Positions 34,572 to 44,183 of a stretch of DNA of 64,000 nucleotides are shown here, one piece after another. The stretch's first letter is position 1. Each line of letters starts with the position of its first letter. This stretch comes from Chitinispirillales bacterium ANBcel5. GTDB taxonomy: Bacteria; Fibrobacterota; Chitinivibrionia; Chitinivibrionales; Chitinispirillaceae. Position numbers and translations under genes: made by a program. Where the stretch lies: assembly GCA_029688955.1 (NCBI GenBank), contig JARUKZ010000017.1:1-64000 (forward strand). Reading direction: 5' to 3'. Below the pieces are notes generated by a model. That model saw nothing but the letters and a program-made list of their open reading frames with translations. It had not been told where the DNA came from and made no database searches.

Positions 34572-37124
34572 ATGTATACTCGTAACTTGCTAAATGCAGT
34601 ATTTGTTGTTGTTCTGGCAGTCTTTTCTGTACATGGTTCTATATCGGTAAGAGTGTATTCAAGAGAGGATGCGCTGCATGAGAATAATGTTTCACGACCA
34701 CGAATCTATATCGAAAATAGTGGCACTGAACCAATAGCTGATTTCTATTATTATTACTTTTTTAAGCCTGAGGGGGGAGTGCCGGTTTTTCAAGAATACT
34801 ATGCTCCTGATTGTATTATAACAATGCATGATACTATAAATGGAATATACTTTCTTAAATATGATTTTTCGGGACTGACTCTTGGGCCAGGTGAAATACA
34901 TCCCAATACCGATGGTAATTCTGTTGGTTTGATGTACGATGATTGGGCAGAATGGAACAAAACAAACGATCCATCCAACACTAGAAGTGATTACTTCACA
35001 CTTAATGGTGCGATTTCAGTTTTCCTTTCAGATGGGACTCAGATTTATGGTAACGGAATCGAAGATCCGGAAAACCCTCCGCAACCCCCTGTAATCAATC
35101 TAAGTCAGGGAAATTACGCAGTGTATTCCAAAGAATTTACTGACATCAGGGATCGCTCAACTATACGGGGCGGACGGGTTGGTTCTGCTTTTTATACAGA
35201 AGCAGGGGCTGGCACAGAGATTTTCGGAGGAATCTACTCCGGTGGCAACGTTTTTATCAGAGAGAGAGCTAACATTGAAGGAGATGTTGCTGCTGTACAA
35301 AGTATTAACAAACAAAATGGAGTAGTTGTGAGCGGTGAACAACGCCAGTATGCTCAAATCACTTTTCCCCCTATTCCCGAAATTGAGGTAGAGTACAGTG
35401 GCGCTGATGTGTCAGTTGGTCCGGGCGAAACAGCTACTTTAGATCCGGGGCAATACAGAACGATTCAAATATTCAGTAACGCGACTGTTACTCTCAGCTC
35501 AGGAACCTATTCAGCAAAGAACTTCATTGTTGAGCCGGATGTAAATATAATAGTTGAGGTGGAGGATGAAGGTAAGGTTGAAATACACGTAAGTGATCAG
35601 ATCAGTATTGGAGACAGGTTTGAGATGGCCTTAGATACTTCCCTCTCCCCCTACTATGTTTCATTTTTTAGCGGCCAGTCGGGGCAACTGAGAATAGGTA
35701 CCGATGCTTTGTTGTATGGAGACATAAAAGCTCCAAATGCAGATATCTATCTCTCATCCAGAACCACTCTTTACGGCTCAATAGCAGGAAAAAAAGTTGT
35801 CGTTGAGCCTGATGCAATCGTATGTACACCCCCTGTTTTGTTTGATTTTTATCACAACAGATGGGCACAGGCACCTTCTTTTGATCCTACAGTTTTTAGA
35901 TATAAAACAGTGTTCCCCGAGAGTGAAACGTACATAATACCAAAAGTAGACTACTTACCAGGAGTAACTGTTACTGTAAATGGGGGTGAGCCGGGGTTGC
36001 CAATAGATTTGACTGGAGACACTACTGACATAGTGGTTAACCTTGAAAACGATGTTGGCTGTGGTAGTAGTCAGTACATACTTTCGGTTATTAGGTCACC
36101 TAATCATCAATTGTTTGTAAATGTAAACTCTCCTGCGCCTGAAAGTGAACAGGATGGAGAAAGTTGGGAGACCGCGTTCGCGGACTTGCAGCCCGCTATC
36201 GATAAGGCTGTTACGGAAGGAAGGGAACTATGGGTTGCTATAGGTGTTTACAATCCAACCTACAGAACCGATCCCGATGATCCCAGATCTGCTACTTTCA
36301 TGATGTATCCGGGGCTTAGAATAATAGCCAGTTTTCTTGGTACCGAAACCAGCTTGCCTCCAAGGGGGGATGCGTCTAACCCCACGGTGTTATCGGGTGA
36401 TCTGGAAGGTAATGATGACCTTGTTTCTCAATGGCCGCCGGCTCCTGGTGACAGTATCTATTTAAATGATAATGCATACAATGTAGTCACAATGGAAGGG
36501 CCAAGCTATGGTAGCAAGGCAATACGAGTAGAACGAGTAGTGATTACGGGTGGAGTGGCGCAAGGGGGTGGTGAAAAAAGCACCGGAGCAGCCATAATGA
36601 GTAGAAACAGCACCCCTTCTATATATGATGTATATATAGAGCGCAACATCGCTGACTCCTCAGGGGGAGCTATTGCGTCAAGAGCCGGCTTTAGTCTACT
36701 TGAGAGAGGTGAAGTAAGATACAATATCGCAAAAAGTGGTCGGGGAGGGGCAGTATATTCTTTTGGCGCGACTTCACTTATAAAGGAAGTGAATTTTTCC
36801 TATAACAGGGCGCTGGATTCATCAGAAACTGCCGGGGGAGGTGCTCTTGCCATCCATAATACGGATTTGACCATAGAAAATGTTAACTTTATAGCAAACC
36901 GGGCTTCAGGAAAAGGGGGGGTGGTCTATAGTGTGGAAAGTGATTTGTTTATGACCGGATCATCCTTTTTTGATAACAGGGCCGTAATCTTTGCTCAAGG
37001 AATATGGCATGAAAACTCTACTGCTACACTGGAAAATTCACAAATATTCAGTGACAGGGAAAGGGAGATTTTTGGAGGTGGAGGTTTTGATATTAAAGAT
37101 TGTGTAGATTTTTTTGGTCTTTGA
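34572..37124 (+). CDS. Large secreted multidomain beta-helix surface protein
   Basis: 850 residues from ATG 34572, with GGAGG 4 nt upstream (ATG 34557 is less likely). Signal peptide YTRNLLNAVFVVVLAVFSVHG. The order is: an N-terminal CBM3-like beta-sandwich (RPRIYIENSGTEPIADFYYY), a repetitive region suggestive of a beta-helix (RIGTDALLYGDIKAPNADIY), a cadherin-like beta-sandwich (about 445-520, TVTVNGGEPGLP, SSQYILSV), and a C-terminal right-handed parallel beta-helix resembling polymorphic outer-membrane proteins (GGAIASRAGFSLLERGEVRY, GGAVYSF, GGGALAIHN). It lacks an obvious sorting domain and ends soon after the helix. A glycan-binding or glycan-cleaving surface role fits, given the neighbouring cellulase, but no catalytic residues can be named. 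Confidence 0.72.
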   Translation: MYTRNLLNAVFVVVLAVFSVHGSISVRVYSREDALHENNVSRPRIYIENSGTEPIADFYYYYFFKPEGGVPVFQEYYAPDCIITMHDTINGIYFLKYDFSGLTLGPGEIHPNTDGNSVGLMYDDWAEWNKTNDPSNTRSDYFTLNGAISVFLSDGTQIYGNGIEDPENPPQPPVINLSQGNYAVYSKEFTDIRDRSTIRGGRVGSAFYTEAGAGTEIFGGIYSGGNVFIRERANIEGDVAAVQSINKQNGVVVSGEQRQYAQITFPPIPEIEVEYSGADVSVGPGETATLDPGQYRTIQIFSNATVTLSSGTYSAKNFIVEPDVNIIVEVEDEGKVEIHVSDQISIGDRFEMALDTSLSPYYVSFFSGQSGQLRIGTDALLYGDIKAPNADIYLSSRTTLYGSIAGKKVVVEPDAIVCTPPVLFDFYHNRWAQAPSFDPTVFRYKTVFPESETYIIPKVDYLPGVTVTVNGGEPGLPIDLTGDTTDIVVNLENDVGCGSSQYILSVIRSPNHQLFVNVNSPAPESEQDGESWETAFADLQPAIDKAVTEGRELWVAIGVYNPTYRTDPDDPRSATFMMYPGLRIIASFLGTETSLPPRGDASNPTVLSGDLEGNDDLVSQWPPAPGDSIYLNDNAYNVVTMEGPSYGSKAIRVERVVITGGVAQGGGEKSTGAAIMSRNSTPSIYDVYIERNIADSSGGAIASRAGFSLLERGEVRYNIAKSGRGGAVYSFGATSLIKEVNFSYNRALDSSETAGGGALAIHNTDLTIENVNFIANRASGKGGVVYSVESDLFMTGSSFFDNRAVIFAQGIWHENSTATLENSQIFSDREREIFGGGGFDIKDCVDFFGL

Positions 37125-37136
37125 AACGATGGTGAG

Positions 37137-37172
37137 CGTAACTGGTTTAATCATAAATCAGTTACGTTTTTA
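37137..37172 (+). terminator. Intrinsic terminator after the beta-helix protein gene
   Basis: CGTAACTG pairs with CAGTTACG, extended inward by TTTA/TAAA across a G-T pair, around an ATCA loop, and is followed by TTTTTATT. It lies 13 nt after the stop codon. Confidence 0.9.
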
Positions 37173-37280
37173 TTGGTGAGATACAAATATAGAAAAAAAC
37201 GGAAAAATATATTTTAGATGTAATTTTTTTTGTATTTTCTTTCTCTTAAATCTCTCACTTTTCCAAAAGAGGCCTGGTTT

Positions 37281-37967
37281 ATGGCAAAACTTGTTTATAA
37301 AGGTAAAACAAAGGATGTGTACGCACTTGAAGATGGAAATTACCTACTTGAATTCAAGGATGATGTTACAGGTGAGGATGGCGTATTTGATCCTGGTGCA
37401 AACTCTGTAGGGCTTACCATAGAAGGAGTAGGTAAAGCCGGCCTTAAACTCACAAAACAATTCTTTGAGGTGCTGCGGGATAAAGGAATTCCAACCCATT
37501 ATATAGATGCAGATATCCAAAACGCTACTATGAAAGTTAAACCAGCCACAGTGTTTGGACAAGGCCTGGAAGTAATTTGTCGTTACAGAGCTGTTGGAAG
37601 TTTTCTGCGTCGGTACGGAGATTATGTAAAAGAGGGCGAGCCACTTGATGCATTTGTTGAAGTTACCCTCAAAGATGATCAGAGAAATGACCCTGTTATA
37701 AGTAGTGATGCACTGGAGATGCTTGGTATCCTTTCTAAAGACGAGTACAAAAGACTCAAAGAACTCACGATCGCAATTTCAGGTATCATAAAATCAGAGC
37801 TGGAAAAGAAAAGCATTGAGCTTTATGACATCAAACTTGAATTTGGGAGAGTGCAACCGGATAACCAAATCGTTCTTATCGATGAGATTTCAGGTGGTAA
37901 CATGAGAGCCTATAAAGATGGAAAGTATATAGAGCCGCTTACTCTTGAAAAATTAGTTACTGGGTAA
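37281..37967 (+). CDS. purC: SAICAR synthetase (purine biosynthesis)
   Basis: 228 residues from ATG 37281 (AGAGG upstream). The sequence is a clear short-form PurC: YKGKTKDVYALEDG with the ATP-binding start, FKDDVTGEDG, ICRYRAVGSFLRRYGDYVKE and the C-terminal IVLIDEISGGNMRAY. The enzyme joins CAIR and aspartate with ATP to form SAICAR in the cytoplasm. It stands alone between two hairpins, away from other pur genes, so it should be transcribed as a single gene. Confidence 0.96.
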   Translation: MAKLVYKGKTKDVYALEDGNYLLEFKDDVTGEDGVFDPGANSVGLTIEGVGKAGLKLTKQFFEVLRDKGIPTHYIDADIQNATMKVKPATVFGQGLEVICRYRAVGSFLRRYGDYVKEGEPLDAFVEVTLKDDQRNDPVISSDALEMLGILSKDEYKRLKELTIAISGIIKSELEKKSIELYDIKLEFGRVQPDNQIVLIDEISGGNMRAYKDGKYIEPLTLEKLVTG

Positions 37968-37986
37968 TACACCAAAACAGGATTTT

Positions 37987-38017
37987 AACTCTGTGAAATT
38001 ATTGATTTCACAGAGTT
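37987..38017. terminator. Perfect 12-bp hairpin after purC
   Basis: AACTCTGTGAAA (37987-37998) pairs perfectly with TTTCACAGAGTT (38006-38017) around a 7-nt loop, 19 nt after the purC stop. It is followed by GTACCCC rather than a T tract, so termination efficiency is uncertain. Confidence 0.65.
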
Positions 38018-38188
38018 GTACCCCTCCCTAAGATTAGCAAAAAACTGAGTGAGTTTTTGGTCCTATAAGATAATCAGAATGTAGCGTTGCCCGCGGAATA
38101 AACAGAAATATTCATTCATATATAATGAAGAAAATGGCCGAATTTTTGCTTCCACTTACGGGTGCACCACTAATGGAGAACGTTTGTT

Positions 38189-39193
38189 ATGGGAAGCAAA
38201 TCAGTTTTAACGGTACCAGGAGCAGTATACCAGGTTTTTGCTCATGGCATTCCAGAAAACGGCATTTTCAGAAACGATAATCTTAAAGCATATTTTCTGA
38301 AAAAACTTTCAGAATTGTTGAAAAATTATAGTTATCGATGTTTGGGCTGGTCTGTTTTGGATGATCATTTTCACCTCATAGTAAAAACTAGTATCCTTCC
38401 AATCTCTTCATTTATGAACAAACTTAACACAAGTTTTGCTTTGCGCTACAATCATGTACATAAAAGGGAGGGACATGTTTTTAGTAGCCGTTTTAATGGG
38501 ATAATAGTACAGGAGGAACTTTTTATTAAAGATCTGGTCCGATGGGTTCACTTAAACCCTGTACGCAGGGGGGCTTGTTCGTTAAACAGTTTAAAGTCTT
38601 ACAGATGGAGTGGGCATAGAGAAATTGTGAAGGATGAGCAAGGAATTATAGATTGTGATGCACTTTTAAGAAATTTTTCCGGGGTTAAACCTGTAAATTC
38701 TTACAGGAAATTTGTCCTTTCTGCACCTCAAAACTATAGAGATGTTTTTCTCATTAGGTGCGTAAGAGAAGCAAACCAAGGCTGGTATAGTTTCACAAAA
38801 GCTGAAAGTTGGGTTGTTGGGGACCCAAAATTTACAACTATGGTGTTTAGCTGCGATATTACCGGAAGTAGAAATGTAGCTCGATATATAAAAGAGAATG
38901 TGAGCTTGGAGAAATTAAAGAATAACATAGTTTCTTTAATGAAAGTGAAAAACAGCGATTTCTTTAAACCAAAACGTTCCAATGTTTCTAAACTTGCACA
39001 GGAAGTGCTTGCGTTTGTTGCGCTATACAGATTTGGTTTCAAAAGAAAAGATATTGCTACTTACCTTGGGGTATCTAACGCAACGGTATCTAAGCTCATA
39101 AAGCAGGGTCATGCTTTTTGTGAAGGTAGCGCCGCTATACACACTCTGTTTAAAGAGATAGAAGAAATGGCTTTGATGAAGAATGAAATGTAG
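38189..39193 (+). mobile_element. REP-associated tyrosine transposase (RAYT)
   Basis: 334 residues. The N-terminal Y1/HUH transposase domain has H60-F-H62 (DDHFHLIV), a candidate catalytic tyrosine at Y87 in ALRYNHVHKREGHVF, and the family motif VHLNPVRRG. The C-terminal half is longer than in minimal RAYTs and ends with a helix-turn-helix (RKDIATYLGVSNATVSKLIK). RAYTs act on short palindromic repeats and are usually domesticated single-copy genes. GGAGA lies 10 nt upstream of ATG 38189. The local candidates for its repeat substrate are the GGGGACGGACT motifs at 29.4-30.4 kb. Confidence 0.88.
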
Positions 39194-39212
39194 TGAAGGG
39201 TGGATGTAGAAG

Positions 39213-40217
39213 GTGGGGGAGTTACAAACTACTCTATTTAAGACCTTTGGCCTGATTCTTTTTAGCTTAGGGGCAGCAAGCTCTTCTCAATTCTGCATCG
39301 ATAAGTTACGCGCCCACCTTCCTTCACCTAAAGAGCAAATTTGTGCTGAAAATGGCGCCTTTTATGCCTATATCAGTAAATACGACCTTCCCTCAAACAA
39401 CATTTGCCACACACTCTCTACCTTTGAATCAGATTCTTTTGTTTGTGCAGCTCAGGTTTTTAAGGTCAAAAAGGCGCAAGGTACAGTTATTCTCGTACAC
39501 GGATACTATGACCATGTGGGAATGCTTACTCATCTTATTGAAAAAGCGTTGTCTTCGGGGTTTAATGTGGTGGCTTTCGATCTTCCCGGCCATGGGCTCT
39601 CAACGGGAAAGAGAGCTTCAATCGAATCGTTCGATCATTATACAAACGCATTTAAGAGTGCAGTAGCCATTGCTGCTGATGAGCTCCCCGGGCCCTATTT
39701 TGCCGCCGGACATTCAACTGGTGGTGCAGTAATCATAAGTTACCTTACTACTTACGATGACTCTAAAATTGAAACGGCTGTGCTCCTGGCTCCTCTAATA
39801 CGCAGTTCCCATTTCCGGGTCGCAAAAATTGCTCACTTCATTACAAGCCCCTTTAAAAGTAAGCTCCCCCGATGGTTCAGAAACTCCTCTTCAGATACAC
39901 TTTTTCTCAGAAAACAACAGAATGATCCATTGCAGCATCAGTATTTTCCCATGCAATGGGCCACCGCTTATTATGAGTGGGAGAGAAATATACAAAATAT
40001 GAAAACGGTAAGTGTTCCGATAACTATCGTTCAGGGTGATGAAGATAATGTAGTAAATTGGAGGTATAATATACCTTTTCTTGAGAAAAGGTTAGAAAAA
40101 TGCACGACCAAAGTGGTCGAGGGCGCGAAGCATCAGTTATTTAATGAATCCAAAACGATTAGAAGAGAAGTTTTAGACTACTTTATAGATGCTTTAAAGA
40201 GGGGGGTAGAAAAGTAG
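39213..40217 (+). CDS. Alpha/beta hydrolase (monoacylglycerol-lipase type)
   Basis: 334 residues from GTG 39213 (AGAAGG upstream). The oxyanion strand is ILVHGYYDH, the nucleophile elbow GHSTGG places Ser168, and the rest of the triad is D in QGDEDNVVNW and H in EGAKHQLFNE. The fold matches the serine aminopeptidase S33/lysophospholipase group. The N terminus is weakly hydrophobic (TFGLILFSLGAASS), so membrane association is possible. It follows the RAYT gene by 19 nt. The substrate is likely a lipid ester, which is inference from the family. Confidence 0.85.
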   Translation: MGELQTTLFKTFGLILFSLGAASSSQFCIDKLRAHLPSPKEQICAENGAFYAYISKYDLPSNNICHTLSTFESDSFVCAAQVFKVKKAQGTVILVHGYYDHVGMLTHLIEKALSSGFNVVAFDLPGHGLSTGKRASIESFDHYTNAFKSAVAIAADELPGPYFAAGHSTGGAVIISYLTTYDDSKIETAVLLAPLIRSSHFRVAKIAHFITSPFKSKLPRWFRNSSSDTLFLRKQQNDPLQHQYFPMQWATAYYEWERNIQNMKTVSVPITIVQGDEDNVVNWRYNIPFLEKRLEKCTTKVVEGAKHQLFNESKTIRREVLDYFIDALKRGVEK

Positions 40218-40221
40218 CTTC

Positions 40222-40265
40222 CCCGTTCCAAAGAACTTCTTGGTTTGAAACGGGAAAATTATTTT
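40222..40265. terminator. Terminator between convergent genes
   Basis: CCCGTTCCAAA (40222-40232) pairs with TTTGAAACGGG (40244-40254) with one C-A mismatch. AAAATTATTTTT follows on the plus strand. It lies between the hydrolase stop and the stop of the convergent lepB gene, and could serve both. Confidence 0.65.
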
Positions 40266-40285
40266 TGGAGTTCCTTATTACTTGC

Positions 40286-41416
40286 TCAATTGTCGTCCTC
40301 AGGTACATGGCCATGCTCTAAGGCGTGTGCCAATTCATTATCTGTGGTTTCAGTAGCAAAAGACTCCTGAGCCGTGAGATTATAGGACCTTATGAGCCTG
40401 CCAAGGCGATCCCAGCGTATCCATGGAAAGCCTGAATCAAGCGACATATAGAGAATAAAAGCTTTTGCTTTTATGTAGTTACGATTCACATACCCCCAGT
40501 ATCGTGAGTCCATGGAGTTGTTACGGTTGTCACCGATCATAAAATAGTTATCAAACCTGACTTGGTATTCTTCTATCTCCTGGCCATCTATATAGACATG
40601 TTTTCGGAGTTCGATTTCTGCATCCGGATAGCGTTTTTGCACCCCACTTTCTACATGCTTTAAAACATTGTCCAGTTCAACCCAGTCATCAATTGTATTG
40701 AAATCAAAGGGAACCTGCTTGTTTTTTAACCTGTTAAAAACAGTAACTCTACCCGAAAGCAGGTCGTTAAGAGTTATAGTAGTATTAAAGGCGGGGAACC
40801 GGGCATCGTTTGAAAATTCACCATCAAGGTATAAAGAAAAATCGATTGAAACATCCCTGCGTGGGTTTTCCTGTCTAACCAGGTGTTTAAAGAACAAAAA
40901 CTCTCTTACCGGCATCAGTTGAGGTATTAAAACATCACCTTCAGCAGGTATCTCGAGCGGAGCAAAAAAGGAGATGCGTGGATCAAGAGTATTGCCGGTT
41001 ATGTATTTCCCATCGGGGGGAAGTTCAATTGGTATATCATCTACCAGTACAAGCTGGTTTCTTATTTCTACCGTAGAGCCCGGGCCTGCGATGTTGCGCT
41101 TAATGTAGTCTTTTCTTTCGGTTCCGGGATACTTAAATATTACAACATCACCCGGCTTGGGGTCTGCAAAGGCGGGAAATCGGGTAGTTATCCCCAGGTC
41201 CTGTGAAAAGGGGACAATAGGGGCACCATAGATAAACTTAAGGCCCAGAAGCATATCGCCAACCAGCAGACTGTCTTCCATTGAGCCGGTAGGGATTTTA
41301 AAGGCCTGGATCACATATATTATTGCGATAAGGGCCATAGCAAGTGCAGAGCCCATCTCTCTGAATAATCGTAAAATTCCGGCCTTCTCAGACCTGCGGG
41401 CTTGATCTTTGGACAA
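40286..41416 (-). CDS. lepB: Signal peptidase I with a large insert
   Basis: 376 residues from TTG 41416 with GGAGGA 7 nt upstream. One N-terminal transmembrane helix (about 22-38) leads to the catalytic serine S45 (IPTGSMEDS). The general-base lysine is K106 (DYIKRNIAGPG), and box E is GDNRNNSMDSRYWG. Between the lysine box and box E lies about 190 residues, much more than in small signal peptidases, including a segment (FLFFKHLVRQENPRRD) that may be an extra periplasmic domain. The enzyme removes signal peptides from secreted proteins such as those in this window. Confidence 0.93.
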   Translation of the reverse strand: MSKDQARRSEKAGILRLFREMGSALAMALIAIIYVIQAFKIPTGSMEDSLLVGDMLLGLKFIYGAPIVPFSQDLGITTRFPAFADPKPGDVVIFKYPGTERKDYIKRNIAGPGSTVEIRNQLVLVDDIPIELPPDGKYITGNTLDPRISFFAPLEIPAEGDVLIPQLMPVREFLFFKHLVRQENPRRDVSIDFSLYLDGEFSNDARFPAFNTTITLNDLLSGRVTVFNRLKNKQVPFDFNTIDDWVELDNVLKHVESGVQKRYPDAEIELRKHVYIDGQEIEEYQVRFDNYFMIGDNRNNSMDSRYWGYVNRNYIKAKAFILYMSLDSGFPWIRWDRLGRLIRSYNLTAQESFATETTDNELAHALEHGHVPEDDN

Positions 41417-41656
41417 TGTGATTCCTCCGTCTTAAAATAACGTTGAGCATAATGTTGCAGCTGGAATAAAGGCATGCTTTTAAAAAAGCTATTTCGTTAC
41501 TACTGAAAGAATATTTAAAATACGTTAATTCTTAATCTCCGGTCCACCTTTTAAGGGATGCTCTGTTTGGTTTTTTCAATTCTTAGGCCTTAATCGTTCG
41601 GGTAATGTCGGTTTATTCCGATATATAGATGTAATACCCGGGGAGTGGATCTCTCT

Positions 41657-42421
41657 TTATGGATTATTGAGGACAGAAAGAATTTCGGAATGAAGATGTT
41701 TATTGGTGAAAAGAATTGAGCCGTTATGGATTGAATCATTACCTTTTATATCGGTATAATACCCTCCGGCTTCCCGTATGATGCAGGCTGCAGCTGCACA
41801 GTCCCACGGTTTATCCAGAAGGTTAACACAGATATCAATTTTGCCGCTTGCGAGGCATACATAGCTGTAGGCATCCATAAAGCCGTACGTATAATCCCAC
41901 CGCTTCATCAGCTCTAGCAATTTGGGCCCTATCGGTTGGTTTGCATTTTCCACATACCCTAAAACACTGCCCATAGCATTTTGGAGTTTTAAAGTGGGAG
42001 AAACCTTTATACTGTTATTGTTAATAAAAGCACCGCCGCCCTTTGTACCATAACACATACAGTCCATGGCAGGAAGATAAATTACCCCAAGAACAGGTTC
42101 ATTGTCCTGTTCCAGTGCAATAAGGACGCTATAAGTTGGAATCCTACGGATAAAGGGGCGAGTTCCATCAAGAGGGTCAACTATCCATCTTCTACCATTA
42201 TTTGTCGCAATTTCTTCGGTTTCTTCGCCCAAAAAACCATCCTCAGGATATTCATTCAGGATGATCTCTTTAATCGTTTGCTCACACTTTTGATCGATTT
42301 GCGTAACTGGTGAGCAGTCGCTTTTTCGCTCTATAGAGAGTGCTGTTCCCAATCCTTTTTTTTGAATTGCACCCGCTTTTTGAGCTGCTAAAAGTGCGGT
42401 CGACAGTTCTTTTTTTAACAT
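41657..42421 (-). CDS. Inositol-monophosphatase-family phosphatase
   Basis: 254 residues. The metal-binding motifs are GFLGEETEE, WIVDPLDGTRPF (the DPxDGT signature) and KPWDCAAAACIIREAGG near the C terminus. The R-P-F-I after the DGT motif is closer to HisN-like histidinol-phosphate phosphatases than to inositol phosphatases, but CysQ-like or sugar phosphatase activity is possible. ATG 42421 has AGGAAG about 5 nt upstream. It stands apart from other metabolic genes. Confidence 0.85.
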   Translation of the reverse strand: MLKKELSTALLAAQKAGAIQKKGLGTALSIERKSDCSPVTQIDQKCEQTIKEIILNEYPEDGFLGEETEEIATNNGRRWIVDPLDGTRPFIRRIPTYSVLIALEQDNEPVLGVIYLPAMDCMCYGTKGGGAFINNNSIKVSPTLKLQNAMGSVLGYVENANQPIGPKLLELMKRWDYTYGFMDAYSYVCLASGKIDICVNLLDKPWDCAAAACIIREAGGYYTDIKGNDSIHNGSILFTNKHLHSEILSVLNNP

Positions 42422-42542
42422 GTAACTTCCTGAAAGTAGTTAGTTCTTAGATGTAGTTTCCGTTTGGATTTCAAGCCTATCGGTGTCTCTGCACCCCAGT
42501 GAGGCAGTAGCCCTTAATTTAGAAAACCGCACACATAGTTTT

Positions 42543-42773
42543 CTACTTATTCGTTTTAAGTAGTTTTTTCTTACGATTAAACAACTTTATGCCTACATGT
42601 TTTCTGCCCAGAATAAGCCCAATCAGTGCTCCGAAAACAGTTCCGGTGCCACGGTTAAAAGCAAATGCAACGATTTTGCCCAACAGTGATAGGATAAGTT
42701 TTAAAACCGATGAGAACGTGCCTAAAACTTTTGAAAGTAGCCAAAACGGTAAGGATAAGATTTTGCAGATCAT
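42543..42773 (-). CDS. Small hydrophobic membrane protein
   Basis: 76 residues from ATG 42773, which has GAGGAG 9 nt upstream; this start avoids a poorly supported 34-residue extension. It contains two hydrophobic helices (SLPFWLLSKVLGTFSSVLKL and VFGALIGLILG) and a strongly basic tail (NRKKKLLKTNK). I do not recognise the family. It may be a small inner-membrane protein. Confidence 0.5.
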   Translation of the reverse strand: MICKILSLPFWLLSKVLGTFSSVLKLILSLLGKIVAFAFNRGTGTVFGALIGLILGRKHVGIKLFNRKKKLLKTNK

Positions 42774-43139
42774 TTTTTCACACTCCTCTTTTTTTACCTG
42801 AGTAGTTCTACGGTACCGATAAGTGAAAGGGACAATAGTTAAATATATAGTAATTCCTACGAAAATAGTATGCAAAACTTAATGAAAGTATGTTATAGCA
42901 GAGCCTGTGCCATAATTTTTTGGAAGGCATAGGGTGTTTTCACAACCCAAAACTCTTGGCAGGTTTTTTGACTGTTTCTAAAAGTAAATCGAAGGGGTGA
43001 TGATGGGAAAAAATGATGGAAACTAACCCTAAAGGTTGTTGTAAGAGCTGGTATACTGAAAAAACGAATTGAAAAAAGACTGGGCAGAAGTGATTTTTTA
43101 GTCTGTTTTGAATAAAATTCTTAATTATAAGGAAAAGAT

Positions 43140-43730
43140 ATGAATATAGCTACCCTTTTTACTACATCAAGAGTAGTCTTTGCCCCCCTTTTTGCTTACT
43201 TTTTTATAACTGGTTTTCCCACAGACCAAACTGCATGGATTTGGATCTGTTTTGCTCTTGCCGTTCTCATTGAGCTAAGCGATCTGTTAGATGGTACTAT
43301 TGCAAGAAGCAGGGGCGAAGTGACTGATTTTGGGAAAGTCTTCGATCCGGTGGCTGATAGTGTATCACGGCAGACCATTTTTATCTCCTTTATGGTTACT
43401 GGAGTGATCCCTTTATGGATGTATCTGATATTTTTCTATAGAGATGCTTTTTTGCAACTGCTTAGAATCGTGTGCGCTTCAAGCGGAATCGTTCTGGCTG
43501 CCAGAAAATCGGGAAAAGCAAAAGCCGTACTCCAGGGGATTGCAACTTTTGGTGTCCTATTTGTGATCCTGCTGCTTCGCTATCAGGTTGAATGGATGCC
43601 TGCTCAGATCCTTGGTTTTCACCCTGGCTTCTGGGTCATGCTTTTACCAACGCTTTTTACACTTCTTTCAGTTATAGACTATGTTATTCCAAATAGAAAA
43701 CTTATCGGCAAGATGATGGAGACTAAATAA
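43140..43730 (+). CDS. CDP-alcohol phosphatidyltransferase
   Basis: 196 residues, multi-pass membrane protein. The family signature D-G-x2-A-R-x8-G-x3-D-x3-D is visible as LLDGTIARSRGEVTDFGKVF followed by DPVADS. These enzymes transfer a phosphatidyl group from CDP-diacylglycerol to an alcohol; PgsA (glycerol 3-phosphate) is the commonest, but the acceptor cannot be fixed from the sequence. AAGGAAA lies just before ATG 43140. Confidence 0.88.
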   Translation: MNIATLFTTSRVVFAPLFAYFFITGFPTDQTAWIWICFALAVLIELSDLLDGTIARSRGEVTDFGKVFDPVADSVSRQTIFISFMVTGVIPLWMYLIFFYRDAFLQLLRIVCASSGIVLAARKSGKAKAVLQGIATFGVLFVILLLRYQVEWMPAQILGFHPGFWVMLLPTLFTLLSVIDYVIPNRKLIGKMMETK

Positions 43731-44183
43731 AAATAGGTTGACGGTTCTGTTAGAAGGGAAGTTATTTAACTAATTTAAACAGCAGTTAATTATATTATAA
43801 TAATAAGTTGGGAAAAACAGAACGTATAGTTACGTAAAAGACACTAACTTGTTTCAGCTCAAATTGTTCATCTAGTTTAAGCTGAAAAGTAAGTACAAGG
43901 CTTTGTTGGTAGAATGCTTTCTAAGAATGGATTCCCCCATTTGTGCTGGAATAGGGGATTTATTAAGAGTTTCGGGTGTGTATTCTTCACTCAATTTTTG
44001 GAAATTAGCCGAAAAAAATGATATATTTCCGGTTCGATGGTCAAATGTATCCGTGCTTTTCCTAAACAGTTGAGTTTTGTGGAGAAAAAAGTGTATACAA
44101 CCGAAGTTTTTAATGTAATAATTGATACTCTGTTTTTCTCTTTTTTTAGAATCGAGATTAGATAATTTCAGACTTAGGCAAAA
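43731..44183. other. Long AT-rich leader of the polysaccharide locus
   Basis: About 450 bp with no gene, immediately upstream of the first gene of the polysaccharide cluster. It probably carries the promoter and an untranslated leader. I saw no clear ops/JUMPstart element in it. AGG at about 44177 precedes ATG 44184. Confidence 0.45.

Noticed and set aside
43731..44183. ops/JUMPstart element before the polysaccharide locus
   Set aside because: I looked for the GGCGGTAG core and did not find a convincing match.
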